This document shows positions 48,440 to 60,996 of a stretch of 64,000 bases of DNA, piece after piece; the stretch's first letter is position 1; the number at the start of each line of letters is the position of its first letter. Position numbers and translations under genes: made by a program. The DNA is taken from positions 49,661,356-49,725,355 of the forward strand of contig CM038466.1 of assembly GCA_021464415.1 (NCBI GenBank), written 5' to 3'. The notes below the pieces were generated by a model, which searched no databases, was not told the DNA's origin, and saw only the letters and a program-made list of their open reading frames with translations. The DNA is from Lonicera japonica. Lineage: Eukaryota > Streptophyta > Magnoliopsida > Dipsacales > Caprifoliaceae.

Positions 48440-49549
48440 CTGACCAATGTTTTTCTAGTCTTAATTAATCAAGTTAAAATAGGTCATTCTAGTCTTAATC
48501 AAGTTAGAATATGCCATTCTTAACCAACCTTATCTCATTTATAGATCTAGGTGAATAGATATAATTAGATGTATAAATAAATATTATTAAATTCGAATTT
48601 TTAGAGTTGTGTTTTAAATTTATACGATATGTCTAACTGTTGTATTAAACTTTAGTAAGTAACCTTTAATTTAAATAATAATTATGACTTACGAATCCTT
48701 GATGGGGTACGTAGATCGAATAACATTACAAATAAAATTTTATTTTTTTATTCCTCATAATATATAGAATTAATAGACCAAAATTCAATATTAAAATGAA
48801 TCCACACCGGTTATATTATTCTTTTTGTATCTCAAATCCTTCTTTTTCTTTTTGTTTTTGAACTAAGAGATTTAGACAAAATAAAAATTAAGTTGAACCA
48901 TAACAAATTCACCAAATTTTAATAATTGACTAGGTTGAAATATAATATTTTTACACAATGCAAAATACAAGCGAGATTTTCATTATGAAATTGATAGTAG
49001 ATTACATTAATTCAATTTTTTAAAATTCAAGTCTTCCAAAAAGAATACAAAATTCAAAAGGTATTGGGTAGGGACTCGCGTAGTCTACTGGTAGGATATA
49101 TCTCTATTAATAAATCAAGTCGATCTTAATATTTTGCGACTCTGTATAAATTAGATCAACGGGTGACCAAGATTTAATATGGATGTTTATGTTTTTATCT
49201 AACAACTCAAAGATATTATGACATATTTGTAATATAAATACAAATTATAGATTTTTGTTTAATTTAACAATAAATATGGTAGTGTTTAAAATAAAGTACC
49301 ATTTATTTTCACACTTTTCAAAATTTACTTCACTTTACTTTCTCTCTCATAAATTTTTTAAAATACCATAACTTTAAATCTAAAAATCGGAATTAGATCA
49401 AAAAAAATTTGAAACATGCTCATTGAGATCTATAAAATAAGATCCATTATGACTATTTTTTGAGGTTTCTTCATGAGTTTTATTGAATTAGTTGAAAAAA
49501 ACTCTAACAAAAACCAAATTCACTTCCCAACCTACTTTCACACTTTTGA
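48440..49549. repeat. Segmental duplication block (copy 3) and neighbouring repeat
   Basis: 48,440-49,300 parallels 41,900-42,720. 49,296-49,545 parallels 37,062-37,345. No gene. Confidence 0.8.
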
Positions 49550-51100
49550 TGTACCAAGAAATTGATATAATTTATCTTGCTAATTTATAAGTTAGAGACC
49601 ATGTATTACTACTAATATTTGTATTTTTAATATTTTCTCAGGTGTTATAAAAGAATTGGAGAATATTAAAAAAAAAATAGAGAAATTATAGTGTTTTAAG
49701 ACACCTAAAGTGCACAATATTTTCGGCTGCATAACTTTTTACTCGAAACTCCAAATCATGCGACTTGAGCCTAACTTAAATAGATTTTTAAGAGTTACAA
49801 ATTTTTAATTTATCATTTTTTTAAATTTAATCATCTCGAGATTCGAAATGACAATACAAAATACAGCAGTTAAAATAGGACGATAATTCATATATTTAAT
49901 ATTAATATTAAACGAGCTCAGCCATTTAAAAAGACCAAATCCAAGTGTGTGAAGTTGGCCAATCCAAGCCCACTTCACAATCCACTAGCTGAGGATCAAG
50001 GGGGCCCATGAAATAATTTTTGGCAGCTTAATTCCAAGTCCAACTAGGACTTTGTAAAGGGACACAAAGTGGAGATATCTATATATTGGCTTTATGAGCA
50101 CAAAGAAAACAATTCGGGAGTGCCCTTTTAGCCCTCTCTCTCTCTCTCTCCTTCTCCTTCATCTTTTTTTAATTTTTTTTATTTGAAGATTTAATTTATT
50201 AATTTCATACCAAGTAAATTTTGTTTCAATTTTATTTGTTATCAATTTTTTTTTCATACTAGCATAAAATTGTACTATGGTTATGATAAATATATTTAAT
50301 TGTTTCTATTGCACTTGTTCATACTAATTGACTCTACTAATTTGATATTTTAATGTTAAATACAATTCTTTCTGTTTGATACCTGCTTTAATTGATAAAA
50401 ATCAAGTTAGATTTAGGAATGGCAACGGGGTGGGTTCGGGGCGGTTTTGGCAAAACCCGCACCCGCCCCGCCCCAAAAATACCATTGCAGCAACATATAT
50501 CTACACACACATACAAGTATATAACTAACAATTCCACACATATATATAAGTATAACACAATTACAGCAATAGAAATCTACACACACATATATATATAAGT
50601 ATATAACGTAACTAACAAATCCACGCATATATATAACACAATTGTAGCAGCAGTAGAATATATAACTAACAAATCTCAACATATATATATCACAACAACT
50701 ATATCTAAGCAAGAATACATGAAATCAAAGTACAAAATTAAATAAATTAGCTAATGTGAAGGAGAGCCGGTGAGAAGATAGTTTTATTGTTTTATGTTTT
50801 AACTTAAAAACATATATATATATATATTATAATAAAAAATATATTTAAATATACAGGTCAGGTCGGGTCGGGTTGGGTTTTTAATGGTGAAACCCTAACC
50901 CGCTCGAAACCCGATCCAAATTTTTTTCCCAAATACCAAACCCGCCCCACTTGGATCGGATCAGGTCAGAAACCTAGCGGGTTGGGTTTTCTTGCCACCC
51001 CTAGTTGGATTCTCATCAATTATTTTTTGTTGAATTCACATTATGATTTATTGAGAGCGGATATATGGTGTGTTTTGATGGATATATTCAGGGTTTTGAG
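49550..51100 (+). mobile_element. Diverged Athila-type LTR remnant, truncated
   Basis: Starts TGTACCAAGAAATTGATA like the LTRs at 53,548, 60,514 and 62,168. It shares AGTTACAA and later TTGAGAGCGGATATATGG segments. The middle (49,880-50,130) differs from those LTRs and the last ~400 bp are missing. It is interrupted by a hAT MITE (50,414-51,003). It is clearly older than the other copies. Confidence 0.75.
50414..51003. mobile_element. hAT-type MITE inside the old LTR
   Basis: Ends TAGGAATGGCAACGGGG and (reverse complement) TAGGGGTGGCAAGAAAACC. Flanking 8-mers GTTAGATT and GTTGGATT match 7 of 8. The younger Athila LTRs read AAAGTTGGATTCTCGCT without the insert, an empty site. ACCCG/CGGGT-rich subterminal DNA as in 44,554-45,028. 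Confidence 0.9.
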
Positions 51101-51244
51101 ATTATATTTATTCAACTCAAAAACTCAACCAAACATCACCTTTGTATTTTCAATTGTTAAAATTATAAATATTCGTTGATTATCTGATTGAGCATGTGTA
51201 AGTTGTTACATTAATTAATAATTTATGATGTTCAAATACATACA

Positions 51245-51995
51245 TACATGTCTTCCAAAAAGAATATAAAATTCAAAAGGTACTCGGTAGGGACTCGCGA
51301 TATAAAATCCAATTCTTGTAATATAAAATCCAAAAAGAATATAAAATCCAAAAAGAATATAAAATTCAAAAGAATATGACATATTTGTAATATAAATGAT
51401 AATTATAGATTTTTGTTTAATTTAACAATAAATATGATAGTGTTTAAAATAAAGTTGTTGGAGATTAAATATGAAGAACTATAAGCAAGTCAAGTTACTG
51501 AAGTGATGAAACATATTTGACACAGCGAAAAACAAAAACAAAAACTAAATGAAATAAAAAATATTTAATTAAATATATATTTATATATATAGGGTCTATT
51601 TCTGGTACGATCCAATTCTTATAGATTGGTCCTTTTATGACAGTTTTTCGTTATAAAAATATTTGATGGGTGTTTTTTATGACGCAAAACCATTGTAAAA
51701 AGAATCAGTCTGTACGGACTGATCTGCACTTGATGTGGACTCAGAGAGCTTGACAACGACGATCCAGGCAATGAGTCATCAATCCAAGTCGACAGTGAAC
51801 TCGGTTTTGACGAATGTGGCGAACTCGGTGAGCTTGAAATTGGTGCTGAGACCTCGACCTGAATTAGCTTGTCACCATTACTACAATCAAGAGTTTGAAA
51901 TTTCACTATAGTACTCCTCCTGAAGTTCAGTCTACTGCAAGTACATTTCTCCTTCATGAAATACGACATCTTGGGTCACGTACATTTTTCGTGAC
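51245..51995. other. Duplication block (copy 4) and spacer
   Basis: 51,245-51,590 repeats part of 42,470-42,870. 51,595-51,720 resembles the short MITE at 39,945 (GGTACGATCCAATTC, then GTCTGTACGGACTGATC). An open frame on the minus strand (51969-51619) has a Ser-rich segment but no recognisable domain and is not annotated as a gene. Confidence 0.5.
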
Positions 51996-53524
51996 TGTAG
52001 ATACCCTAATTCGTGACCCCTGCAAGAACCCGAACGACTATCGAGAAGTATAGTTTTTGGAGTTTGGGCCCCACCCGAGCACCCGAAAACTATCCCGAAG
52101 GAGTTTGTTAGCTAAACAAACCTGTTTCTAAGGAGGATTATCGCGCGATAAACCAGTATGTCGCGTGACAATCTCTGTTATATCGCGCAACAAGTTCCCC
52201 GAACACAGACCGATCACTTTCTGACAAATCAATCTGTTAGAAGGGTCACTTCAGCCATTTGTTGCACAACATTATCCTAAATGGTGCGCAACACTTGCCT
52301 TTTCTAGAGATTTGTCGCGCGACAATCTCTTCCCAGCACTATAAATAGGCCAACACTCCCAAGGGTTCCAGGAGAGCATTTTGGGATATGAGAATTCTAT
52401 CATTCTATCTAATTTTCTGGTTTTCTATCAAATATATTCTATGATCGTCTTATTTTTGAAGAATTATCGAATTTATTCTTGACACTCGGCATGTCTCGCT
52501 TCTGGAACCAAATTCTCATAAATATCTGAAGAGGAAAAAGCTTATTATTGCCGGAGATCTCTATACTATATTATATTTTCTCTCTTATTATTATTTTCGT
52601 TGAGAAGGTAACGAAAGTCTCTTATAGTATTTAAAACTAAGATATTTGTGTACTTGTTTTATTTCTGTTATTCTGTCCGCATTTTATCTGAATAACTTAT
52701 TGTCAAGTTACAAAATAGTCTACCGTTTTCAAAACAAAAACCCTGATAAAATCATTTGCAAAACCAAAGAGGTAAGAACATTATCATCTAGATAAAATTA
52801 GGTTTTCAAACCCCGGATTGATAAAACTTACTTAGGAATTAAATTCAGACCTATCTCATCTTTCCTATAGATTACGATATTTTTAATAAAATTCTCCTCA
52901 AAGAGTTCGAATTCCATATTGAATTAGTTTTGATACAAAATCTGGACTTTTCCAAAGTAATCAATACGAGAAAAACCGACATTATTATCTGAAAAAATAA
53001 TATTGGAATCTCTCTTTTAAAACATAAGATTTGTCACTTGTATTACAGTTTCAAAACCAAAACAATCGGGTCACAAAACACAAAGGTTTTTCATCCCTTT
53101 TTTCGTTTCCCAAAATTTAGGGTTTTTATTTCGGGAAGTAGTAGACTGTCAGTAAAAGCATCTAAGTTTTTCAACATAGAACAAACATATAAGACTATTA
53201 GAGACCGAAAGGGTAGAACGGGTGCTTAACACCTTCCTGATCCGTAACATAGTTCCCGAACCCTATAAAATTCTTGTTTCATAGACAAACGTGTAAAGAA
53301 AGCTTATCTATAGTCTTTCTCTTACACAACTATTTTGTCCGTTTTCTCGTAAAATGTACTAGTGACTTTGAACGAACCTTCTTGCATCTAGAAATAGATA
53401 GATGGACACCCGATATGAATTATCAAACACATAAGAAGCCAATGGAACAATGGAATCCTTTCCGATGTTTCAGACTCCCAAACATGGGATCGAGAGCCAG
53501 GGGTCACATTTTCGGATTCTCACA
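51996..53524 (+). mobile_element. Tat/Ogre-like Gypsy LTR (copy A)
   Basis: 1,529 bp, TGTAGATACCC...TTCTCACA, homologous to the solo LTR at 33,257-34,735. It is followed by TGGCGACTCCACTAGGGA (53526-53543), a tRNA-Arg-like primer-binding site of the kind described for Ogre/Tat elements. The internal region that should follow is absent, because an Athila LTR starts five bases on. Confidence 0.85.
52138..52347 (+). promoter_or_regulatory. U3 promoter of the Tat/Ogre-like LTR with CGCG palindromes
   Basis: Palindromes TTATCGCGCGATAA (52138-52151), TGTCGCGTGACA (52159-52170) and TGTCGCGCGACA (52313-52324), plus a half-site near 52,181, precede CTATAAATAG (52339-52348), a good TATA box. The CGCG core matches the binding site of plant CAMTA factors, but the factor is not shown. 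Confidence 0.6.
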
Positions 53525-53547
53525 GTGGCGACTCCACTAGGGACTAA

Positions 53548-54960
53548 TGTACCAAGAAATTGGTATAATTTATTATGTTAATTTATAATATAGAGAGCAT
53601 ATATTATTAGTAATTTTATATTTTTAATGTTTTTCAGGTGTTAGAAAAGAATTGAAAAAGATTGAGAAAAATAACGGAATTAAAGCAAGTGAAGACACCT
53701 AAAAGTGCTCAATACTTTTAGAAGCAGAACTTTTTACTCGGAATTCCAAATAATGCGATTCCTGAGCCTAAATTGAAGAAAATTTTGAGAGTTACAACTT
53801 TGCAGTTTGACATTGTTTTAAATTCAGCCATCCCCGAGTTTGAAATTGCGACGCAAAATCCAACAACATAAAAGGACGAAAATTGAACAAAATGTCTTCA
53901 ATTGTGGGCCCAAGCCCATTTAACCAACCTAATAAATACTAATAAAGGAAATGCCCAGCATGCTTTTAAGTAGAAGAAGCCCAATCAAGTTTATATCCAA
54001 TTAAATATTTTAAGGCCCAAGTTATCTAGCACTCAAATTAAACCCCAAAGCCCACGAATTACACTTAGCAATTACAAAAGAAGGGCTCTTGTAGCAAATT
54101 AGAGAAGCCAACAGCAGCAGCAGCACTGCCGTGAACCTCTCTTCTCCTCTCTTTTCTTTTATTTTTACTTTGAAACTTTGAAGATTGAAGACTTAATTTT
54201 ATTTTTTATTAATGTCAAGTAAATTTTCTTTTAATTCTATTTGTTATTTAATTTTTATTATGCTAGTATAAATTTGTGCTGGGGTTAGGATAAGTATATT
54301 TAATTGATTCCCTTGCATGTATTCATGTCAATTGACTCTACCACTTTAATGCTATATAATGTTAAATACAATTTTTGCTATTGGATACCTATTTTAATTG
54401 AAAAAAAAAAATAAAGTTGGATTCTCGCTTTTTTTTGTTGGATTCATCTTATGATTTGTTAAGAGCGGATATAGGGTGTGTTTTGGCGGATATAATGAGT
54501 GTTTTGATTTTATATATTAGTTTGGCTGTGGAAGAATCACAATTGGATTTTATTAATTGATTGGACTTTATTGATTTTATTTTCCGCATCTAATAGAGTT
54601 GAGAGACCAAATTAGTGCGAGATAAGAGTAGAATTTATGCGAATGAATACTTAGGAAGATGATATTGAATATATGACTACAAAATCCTAGTCAATTAATT
54701 CATTAATTTTATTGTCTTGCTCAATATTATTTAGTTTAGTTCCATTGCTTTAATTTACTTTCTTTTTTTTGCTTTATTTAATTTGATTTATTTTATTAGT
54801 TTGAGTATCATCAATTATTCTTGGCTAAATTAGGGATTAGTGAAAGATTAACAAGACAAAATTCAAACATATTGTGTGAGTCTCTGTGGGATCGACCTCG
54901 CTTATGTGCTATATTATAAATTGATTCGTGCACTTGCGAGTATTAAAATTTATCACAACA
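53548..54960 (+). repeat. Athila-type LTR 1 (5' LTR)
   Basis: 1,413 bp, TGTACCAAG...TATCACAACA. It inserts five bases after the primer-binding site of the Tat/Ogre-like LTR. Confidence 0.92.
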
Positions 54961-54966
54961 AGTTTT

Positions 54967-54984
54967 TGGCACCGTTGACGGGGA
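54967..54984 (+). promoter_or_regulatory. Athila-type primer-binding site
   Basis: TGGCACCGTTGACGGGGA, seven bases after the LTR, is two substitutions from the tRNA-Asp site usual for Athila (TGGCGCCGTTGCCGGGGA). Confidence 0.85.
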
Positions 54985-55709
54985 CTCTAATCTAATCTTG
55001 TTAATTTGGTAATTAAATTCCTTCTACAAGTTTTCTTTCAAAAAAAAATGAATACAAAATATTTAGATATATATATATATATATATATATATACTCTTAA
55101 AAAAATGAATTTTTTTTTAATTTATTTATTTTTTGGGTAATTAAGGGATTTGGGCGAAACAATAAATAAACAGTTGAACAATAAATAAAAGGTTGAATAT
55201 AATATTTTATATAATTTCTTTTATCCTGGTTGGTACTTGGTAGGAGTTTGATTTTAGTTAGAAGAGCTCACATGTTCAATACTTGGCATCAACAAGGAAA
55301 CCTTTTTTTTATCTCAAGCTATTCCTCTTTATTATTAATCATTTTAATTACTCCAATATATATATATTAGATTATTATTATTAGTAGTATTATTATTTAA
55401 TTAAATTTATTATTAATACCTCTTAAATAAGTTATTATTAATATTATTTTTTTATTAGTATTCTTATTTTATTAAAAAAAAATTAATTAAAAAAAATTAA
55501 AAAAGGATTTTTATTTTTATTAATAGTATATTATTATCATCATCATCATCATCATTATTATTATTATTAAAAAAATTAATTAAATTATTATTTTCAAAAA
55601 AAAGGAGAATTGTTTAGTTTATGAACGTTTGTTGGAAACGAGGAAAAAGTGAGGCTTCATAGGATAGAAAAATTTAGAGATTAATCCTTTATTTGAAGAA
55701 GAATTAAAA

Positions 55710-57018
55710 ATGGCGGAATGTGAAAACAATAGGACTTTAAAAGAACTCTTTGCTCGCATATCTACTAATCCTCCTCCATGCATTGTTTTACTGGTCACTA
55801 CTGCTGTTCATTTTGAATTAAAACCGCAGGTGATTCAATTGCTCCCTACTTTTAATGGCTTGGAGATGAAAGATCCTTATCTTCATATAAAAGACTTTTT
55901 AGAAATATGCGCTACTTTTAAATTTCAAAATTTTTTCTGATGAATCCGTTAGTTTGCGTTTATTCCCCTTTTCTTTAAAAAATAAAGCTAAAGCTTGGTT
56001 AAACTCTTTACCCTCAAGATCTATCACAACTTGGGATGGGTTAGTTACTAAATTTTTAGCAAAATTTTTTCCTATGGCTAAAACTAATGAACTTAGGAGA
56101 AAGATAACTGATTTTTGCCAAGATGATAAGGAAAAATTCTTTGAAGCATGGGAAAGATTTAAAGATATATTACTTAGATGTCCACATCATGATTTTGAAA
56201 CTTGGAGATTAATTCAATATTTTTATAATGGCCTCTCACAAACTAATCAAAATATGATAGAATTTATGAATAGGGGTAGTTTTCTAAGTCTAAATGGAGA
56301 GGAAGCTTATCAATTCTTAGAGAATTTGTCTGAAAGTTCTTAACAATGGGACTTTTCTAAGAAGGGAACGCAAACTCAACCCAAAAAGGGTGGAATTTAT
56401 GAAATTCGTGAAGATGTGGAAACTAAAAGGAAATTAGACAGTTTAACAAAAAAGGTAAAAGCTTTAACGACGAGAATGTCGAATAATCCAGTCAACCTTG
56501 TGCAGAATGAAGTGTGCTCCATTTGTGCTAGTACTATGCATTTAGCTGCATCGTGTCCATCTATGTTAGGGTATACTGTAGACAATCAAGAACAAGTAAA
56601 TGCTATGAATGAATATAGACGAAATCACAACCCTTATTCAGACACGTATAATCCAGGGTGGAGAAATCATCCTAATTTCTCATGGTCCCAAAATCAACCA
56701 CTAAATAATATGGGAAATCAAAATATTAATCACCCTCGTCAAAACCCACCAGGTTTTAGACAGCTTGCCAATTATTTTCCTCCACAATAATATTCTTTTA
56801 TTACTCAACAACAATTCTCTACATTAGAAGATACCATTAAGACTTTCGCACAGGACATGAGAAATAATTGTTTAATGAACACCCAAGCAATAACACGCTT
56901 AGAAAATCAGGTGGGTGAATTAGCTAACCAGTTAGTAGAGCGTGAAAAAGGAAAATTCCCTAGTCAACCTATCCTTAATCCTAGAAGTGTTATTAATAAT
57001 AATGTTAATTAAATTCAA
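55710..57018 (+). pseudogene. Athila-type gag, frameshifted
   Basis: The retrotransposon capsid domain is readable across two frames (55710-55937 and 55954-56343), joined by a slip in a T-run at ~55,929-55,936. Motifs include AKAWLNSLP, FLAKFFP and FYNGLSQ. The next frame (56416-56790) has a zinc knuckle CSICASTMHLAASC (C-x2-C-x4-H-x4-C). In-frame TAA codons at 56341, 56788 and 57010 interrupt it; at least some replace Gln codons. Packaging by this protein is not expected. Confidence 0.88.
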
Positions 57019-57102
57019 AATTCACCTTTTGAACATAATCAAGGGCAAGTTAATGCAATCACTACTCTTAGATCAGGGCGCCAGATTGATAATCAAGTTA
57101 GA

Positions 57103-57918
57103 ATGCCAGTAAGTAATGAAAATGAATTAGAGAAAAAAGAGGAGGAAAGTATTCCCGAAGAGTCAATCACTCCCATGAAAGATTTTAATCCTACCATTAA
57201 TCCTAATGATTCAAAAGAAGTTGAAATTAGAAAATTTGTGCCTAAAGCCCCGTTTCCTCAAAGACTAAAAGATAATAGGAAGGAAGCTCAATTTGAAGAA
57301 ATTCAAGAAGTATTTAAGCAAATTCATATTAATATACCATTTCTAAATGCAATTAAGCAAGTCCATTCATACACTAAGTTTCTTAAAGATTTTGTTACTC
57401 AAAAGAAGAAAACTAATGTTCCTAAAAAGGCATTCTTAGCTGAACAAGCAAGCTCCATAATTCAATTCAAAATTCCTATTAAATATAAAGATCTAGGTTG
57501 TCCTACTATATCCTCTAAAATAGGAGATCATCATATAGAGCGTGCTTTACTAGATTTAGGGGCTAGTGTGAATGTTTTACTGTATTCTGTTTATGAGAAA
57601 TTAGAACTTGGAAAATTAAATTCTACACCTATGACACTTCAATTGGCTGATAGATCTATAAAAATTCCTAGAGGAGTCATAGAAGATGTTTTGATTAAGG
57701 TTGATACACTTTATTATCCAGTTGATTTTGTTGTTATTGATACGCAACCTACTTATAATATGAAAGGGCAAATACTAGTAATTTTAGGCAGACCATTTTT
57801 AGCTACATCTAATGCTCTTATAAATTGTCGGAATGGTGTGACGAAGTTATCTTTTGGCAATCTCACTACTGAACTTAATATTTTTGATGTAACTAAAACA
57901 TCTTTAGACTATGAATGA
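57103..57918 (+). pseudogene. Athila-type gag C-terminus and aspartic protease
   Basis: A 271-residue open frame. The retropepsin domain begins near residue 125 with RALLDLGASVNVLLYSVY; the active site DLGAS is normal for Athila. A second conserved strand ILGRPFLATSNALIN follows near residue 232. The frame stops at TGA (57916-57918) before any reverse transcriptase. This is the best-preserved part of the element. Confidence 0.88.
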
Positions 57919-60513
57919 AGATGAATGTATTCGTCAAATTAATTTAATTGATAGTCTAATGGAAGATAAATTTTTGAAAATAATGTTGATTATTTTTCTT
58001 TAAAAGAAGATGTAAACCTTAGTGACATATCATTAGAAGGTTTCTTAAAAGTTTGTGGTCAATTGATGATGATATATCTTGTGAAGGTAGTGTTTTTCTT
58101 GACTATCTTCATGCTATTAATTCTAATGAATTAGAGAGAAATATTGATAATTTCTTAAATAAAACTTCTAGCTATCCTTCTCAGTGTGAAAATATTATAA
58201 CAATGGACCCAAAATTTTTAAATGAAACCTTAGATGTGATTGATAAATCGGTGAATTTAAATTCTAATGAAATTGAAGATGAGATTGAGCTCATTAATAT
58301 ATTTCTTACACCATTAAAGAATTTCAAGCATAATTTTGAAATGTTGAATTTTAATTCTCCTTATTTTGAGCCCAATGTGAATGTTAATATCTATGATACT
58401 TATAATTCTTTTGATAATGATTCATAATTTTTTTTGTATATCTCAAGACCCGTGGTCACCACCAAGTGATTATTTTTCTTATCTAGTAGGTCATGATTAT
58501 ATAATGAAGTCTTATTATCTTGAGCTTAATTGATATATATATATATTGATTATATTTTCAAGCTTACAGTGAAATATATATTTTTTTGGGATCATCCCCA
58601 ACTTTTTAGATTATTGATTTATGATGAATTTAAGAAATTAAATATTTAATTATGATATTTGGCCATGTATTTATTCTCACATATTTTTGGATACCGTTTA
58701 TATTATTGAAACGATTAATAAATATTCAGTGCTTAAAGTTTTATTTAGTGTGCATGGAATTATTTTATTTGATGAATCGCGTATTCAAGTAATATCTTAC
58801 ATCCCTCCTTATTATTTTAAATTTTAATTTAATGTGTTCCTTTGCAGACAAAGCAACATTCAAGTTGGGGGGAGTGGATAAAATTGTTAAGTTTGCTAGT
58901 CCTGTGAATAAATAAATAAATAATTGCAATGGTTCTTTTGATTTTAATTGAAATTTCCTTTCTATCTAGTGTGCTAACGATGACGCATTTGTCTTAATAC
59001 TTTACATGTGCAAGCTTAGTTCTCTTACTATCTTTATTAGTAAAAATTTCATGATTTTCGATCCTTATTATATTTATGCACATATGACAACTATTACATG
59101 ACTAGATGGATAAGTGAGTATAACTTAAAATTCTTGAAGAACATAAATGTGGAGACTAAAAAGCCTTGTGAGAATTTGAGCCAATCTTCCTTTTTGAGGG
59201 ATTTATATCAACTCTAAATTTTTGAAAAGCGTAATTCGTTGTGTAGTCTCATTATTTTTATTTTGATTGAACACTAGAAATGTACGTCCATGGAATGCAA
59301 CTTTTTAATTATGATTCTTGATATTGCTTGAATTGAAGAGTTATATACCACATGAAGTGATTTAGGCTGTCTTTTGTAGCCTATATATTAGTCTTATCCT
59401 ACCTTTACATTTATATCGCTAGTTACCCCTTTGAGCCTTCTTATATATAACCTTTCTTTGTTAACCTGATATCTTTACCCTACTTCAGTTAAGAGTTTAA
59501 CCCATATTTGTAGCCTACTCTTTATCTAAGAATATGTTGAGATTATTTATTTTATGTATGGGCAATAGTAAAAAGTGAGCTTAAAAAAAATATGAAAGAA
59601 AGTGAAAAAGGAAAAAATATGAGAAAAAAAAAGTTATGAAATCTCGTTCAAATATCGAAAGAAAAAAAATATGTGAAGAAAAGGAGAAGATGTAAATTTT
59701 TTTTGAAAATAATTAGAAAAAAAAAAAAGAGAAGAGCAAATTAGAGAAAAAAAAATTGAGAAAAGAAAAGAAAAAGCTCATATGAAGTCAAAAGTTAAGT
59801 CCAAAGTGTTAATTTTATATCTCAATTTATTTCTTAGATCTTTGAACTCTTATATACCATTCATTTGATAACCCTTACCTAAGCCTTACGTTACAAACCC
59901 GAAAAAATCCTAATGATCCTTTGGATATGGTTTAAAGGTAAGAGTGATGGAGGGGATCAATTTATGCATTTCGCTTTTATAGTGGGATATATTCGTTCAT
60001 GAGACTTATGTTCTTTCATTTATAATGTTTTTTTTCATATATACATGCGAAGAGGTTTTTGAATTTGTGTACATTTATTCTTTATTGCTGACATGTAATG
60101 AGAGCAAATACACCATATTCTCGAGTGTTTCATTTGTTGAGTGTATGCCATGTGAAGAGTTGAGTCAAAGCATGGTTTAGATGGAGTTTAAAAGTTTGCT
60201 TACTTTGATATCAATGGTGTTTTGTTGTTGTCAATTCACACACACACACGATGAGGATTGGTGAGAATGAAATATTTTATTAATCTTGCTAGTTTGAGAA
60301 CTTTGATGTTGCATGTGTGTCATATTGCTTTAGCATATGGGTGTTTTGATGTCTTTGTTGAGTTAGTTGCATTGGAGAAGAAAGAAAAATATAATTTTAA
60401 AAACAACTTTTGCGTTAGAATTTTATTTGAAAACTTGGATTTATAAAAATAATTTATTCTAAGACTTTTGCTTTGCTCGAGGACTAGCAAAGTGTAAGTT
60501 AGGAGAAATTTGA
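57919..60513 (+). other. Post-protease spacer of the Athila-type element
   Basis: A 124-residue frame (58053-58424), rich in Asn, Asp and Glu, has no recognised domain; it may be the leftover linker to the lost polymerase. CAAGTTGGGGGGAGTGG at 58860-58876 is a purine-rich motif often found after pol. A purine-only tract (59,578-59,780) and the tract before 60,514 complete the spacer. Confidence 0.65.
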
Positions 60514-60996
60514 TGTACCAAGAAATTGGTATAATTTATTATGTTAATTTATAATTTAGAGAGCATATATTATTATTAATTTTATATTTTTAATGTTTTT
60601 TAGGTGTTAGAAAAGAATTGAAAAAGATTGAGAAAAATAACGGAATTAAAGCAAGTGAAGACACCTAAAAGTGCTCAATACTTTTAAAAGTATAACTTTT
60701 TACTTGAAACTCCAAATAATGCGATTATTAAGCCTAAAATAAAGAAAATTTCGAGAGCTACAACTTTGCAGTTCGGCATTTTTTCAAATTCAGCCATCTC
60801 AGAGTCCGAAATTGCAACTCAAAATCTAGCAACATAAAAGGACGAAAATTGAACAAAATGTCTTTAACTATGGGCCCAAGCCCATTCAACCAACCTAATA
60901 AATACTAATAAAGGAAATTCCCAGCATGCTTTTAAGTAGAAGAAGCCCAATCAAGTTTATATCCAATTAAATATTTTAAGGCCCAAGTTATCTAGC
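60514..60996 (+). repeat. Athila-type LTR 2 (3' LTR), truncated and fused
   Basis: The first ~480 bp of the LTR, up to GTTATCTAGCA, then a jump into the middle of the Tat/Ogre-like LTR. It differs from LTR 1 and LTR 3 at many sites where those two agree (for example TTGCAGTTCGGCATT versus TTGCAGTTTGACATT). Confidence 0.9.

Larger units (their letters stand above)
53548..60996 (+). mobile_element. Athila-type non-autonomous element with gag-protease only
   Basis: 5' LTR 53548-54960, primer-binding site, gag and protease (55,710-57,918), a 2.6-kb spacer, a purine-rich stretch, and a 3' LTR (60514-60996) cut short. No reverse transcriptase, RNase H or integrase motif was found in any frame of the interior. 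It therefore depended on other elements to move, like the TR-GAG class. The right LTR is fused to a piece of the Tat/Ogre-like LTR. Confidence 0.85.

Noticed and set aside
50392..50712. Open frames on both strands rich in Tyr, Cys and Thr
   Set aside because: They come from TATA/CACA-rich simple sequence inside the hAT MITE.
51619..51969. 116-codon minus-strand open frame with a Ser-rich segment
   Set aside because: No recognised domain, no splice structure, and its C-terminal half overlaps a MITE-like palindrome.
60258..60446. 62-codon frame before the Athila 3' LTR
   Set aside because: Short, no domain, and in the non-coding spacer; no envelope-like features were seen.
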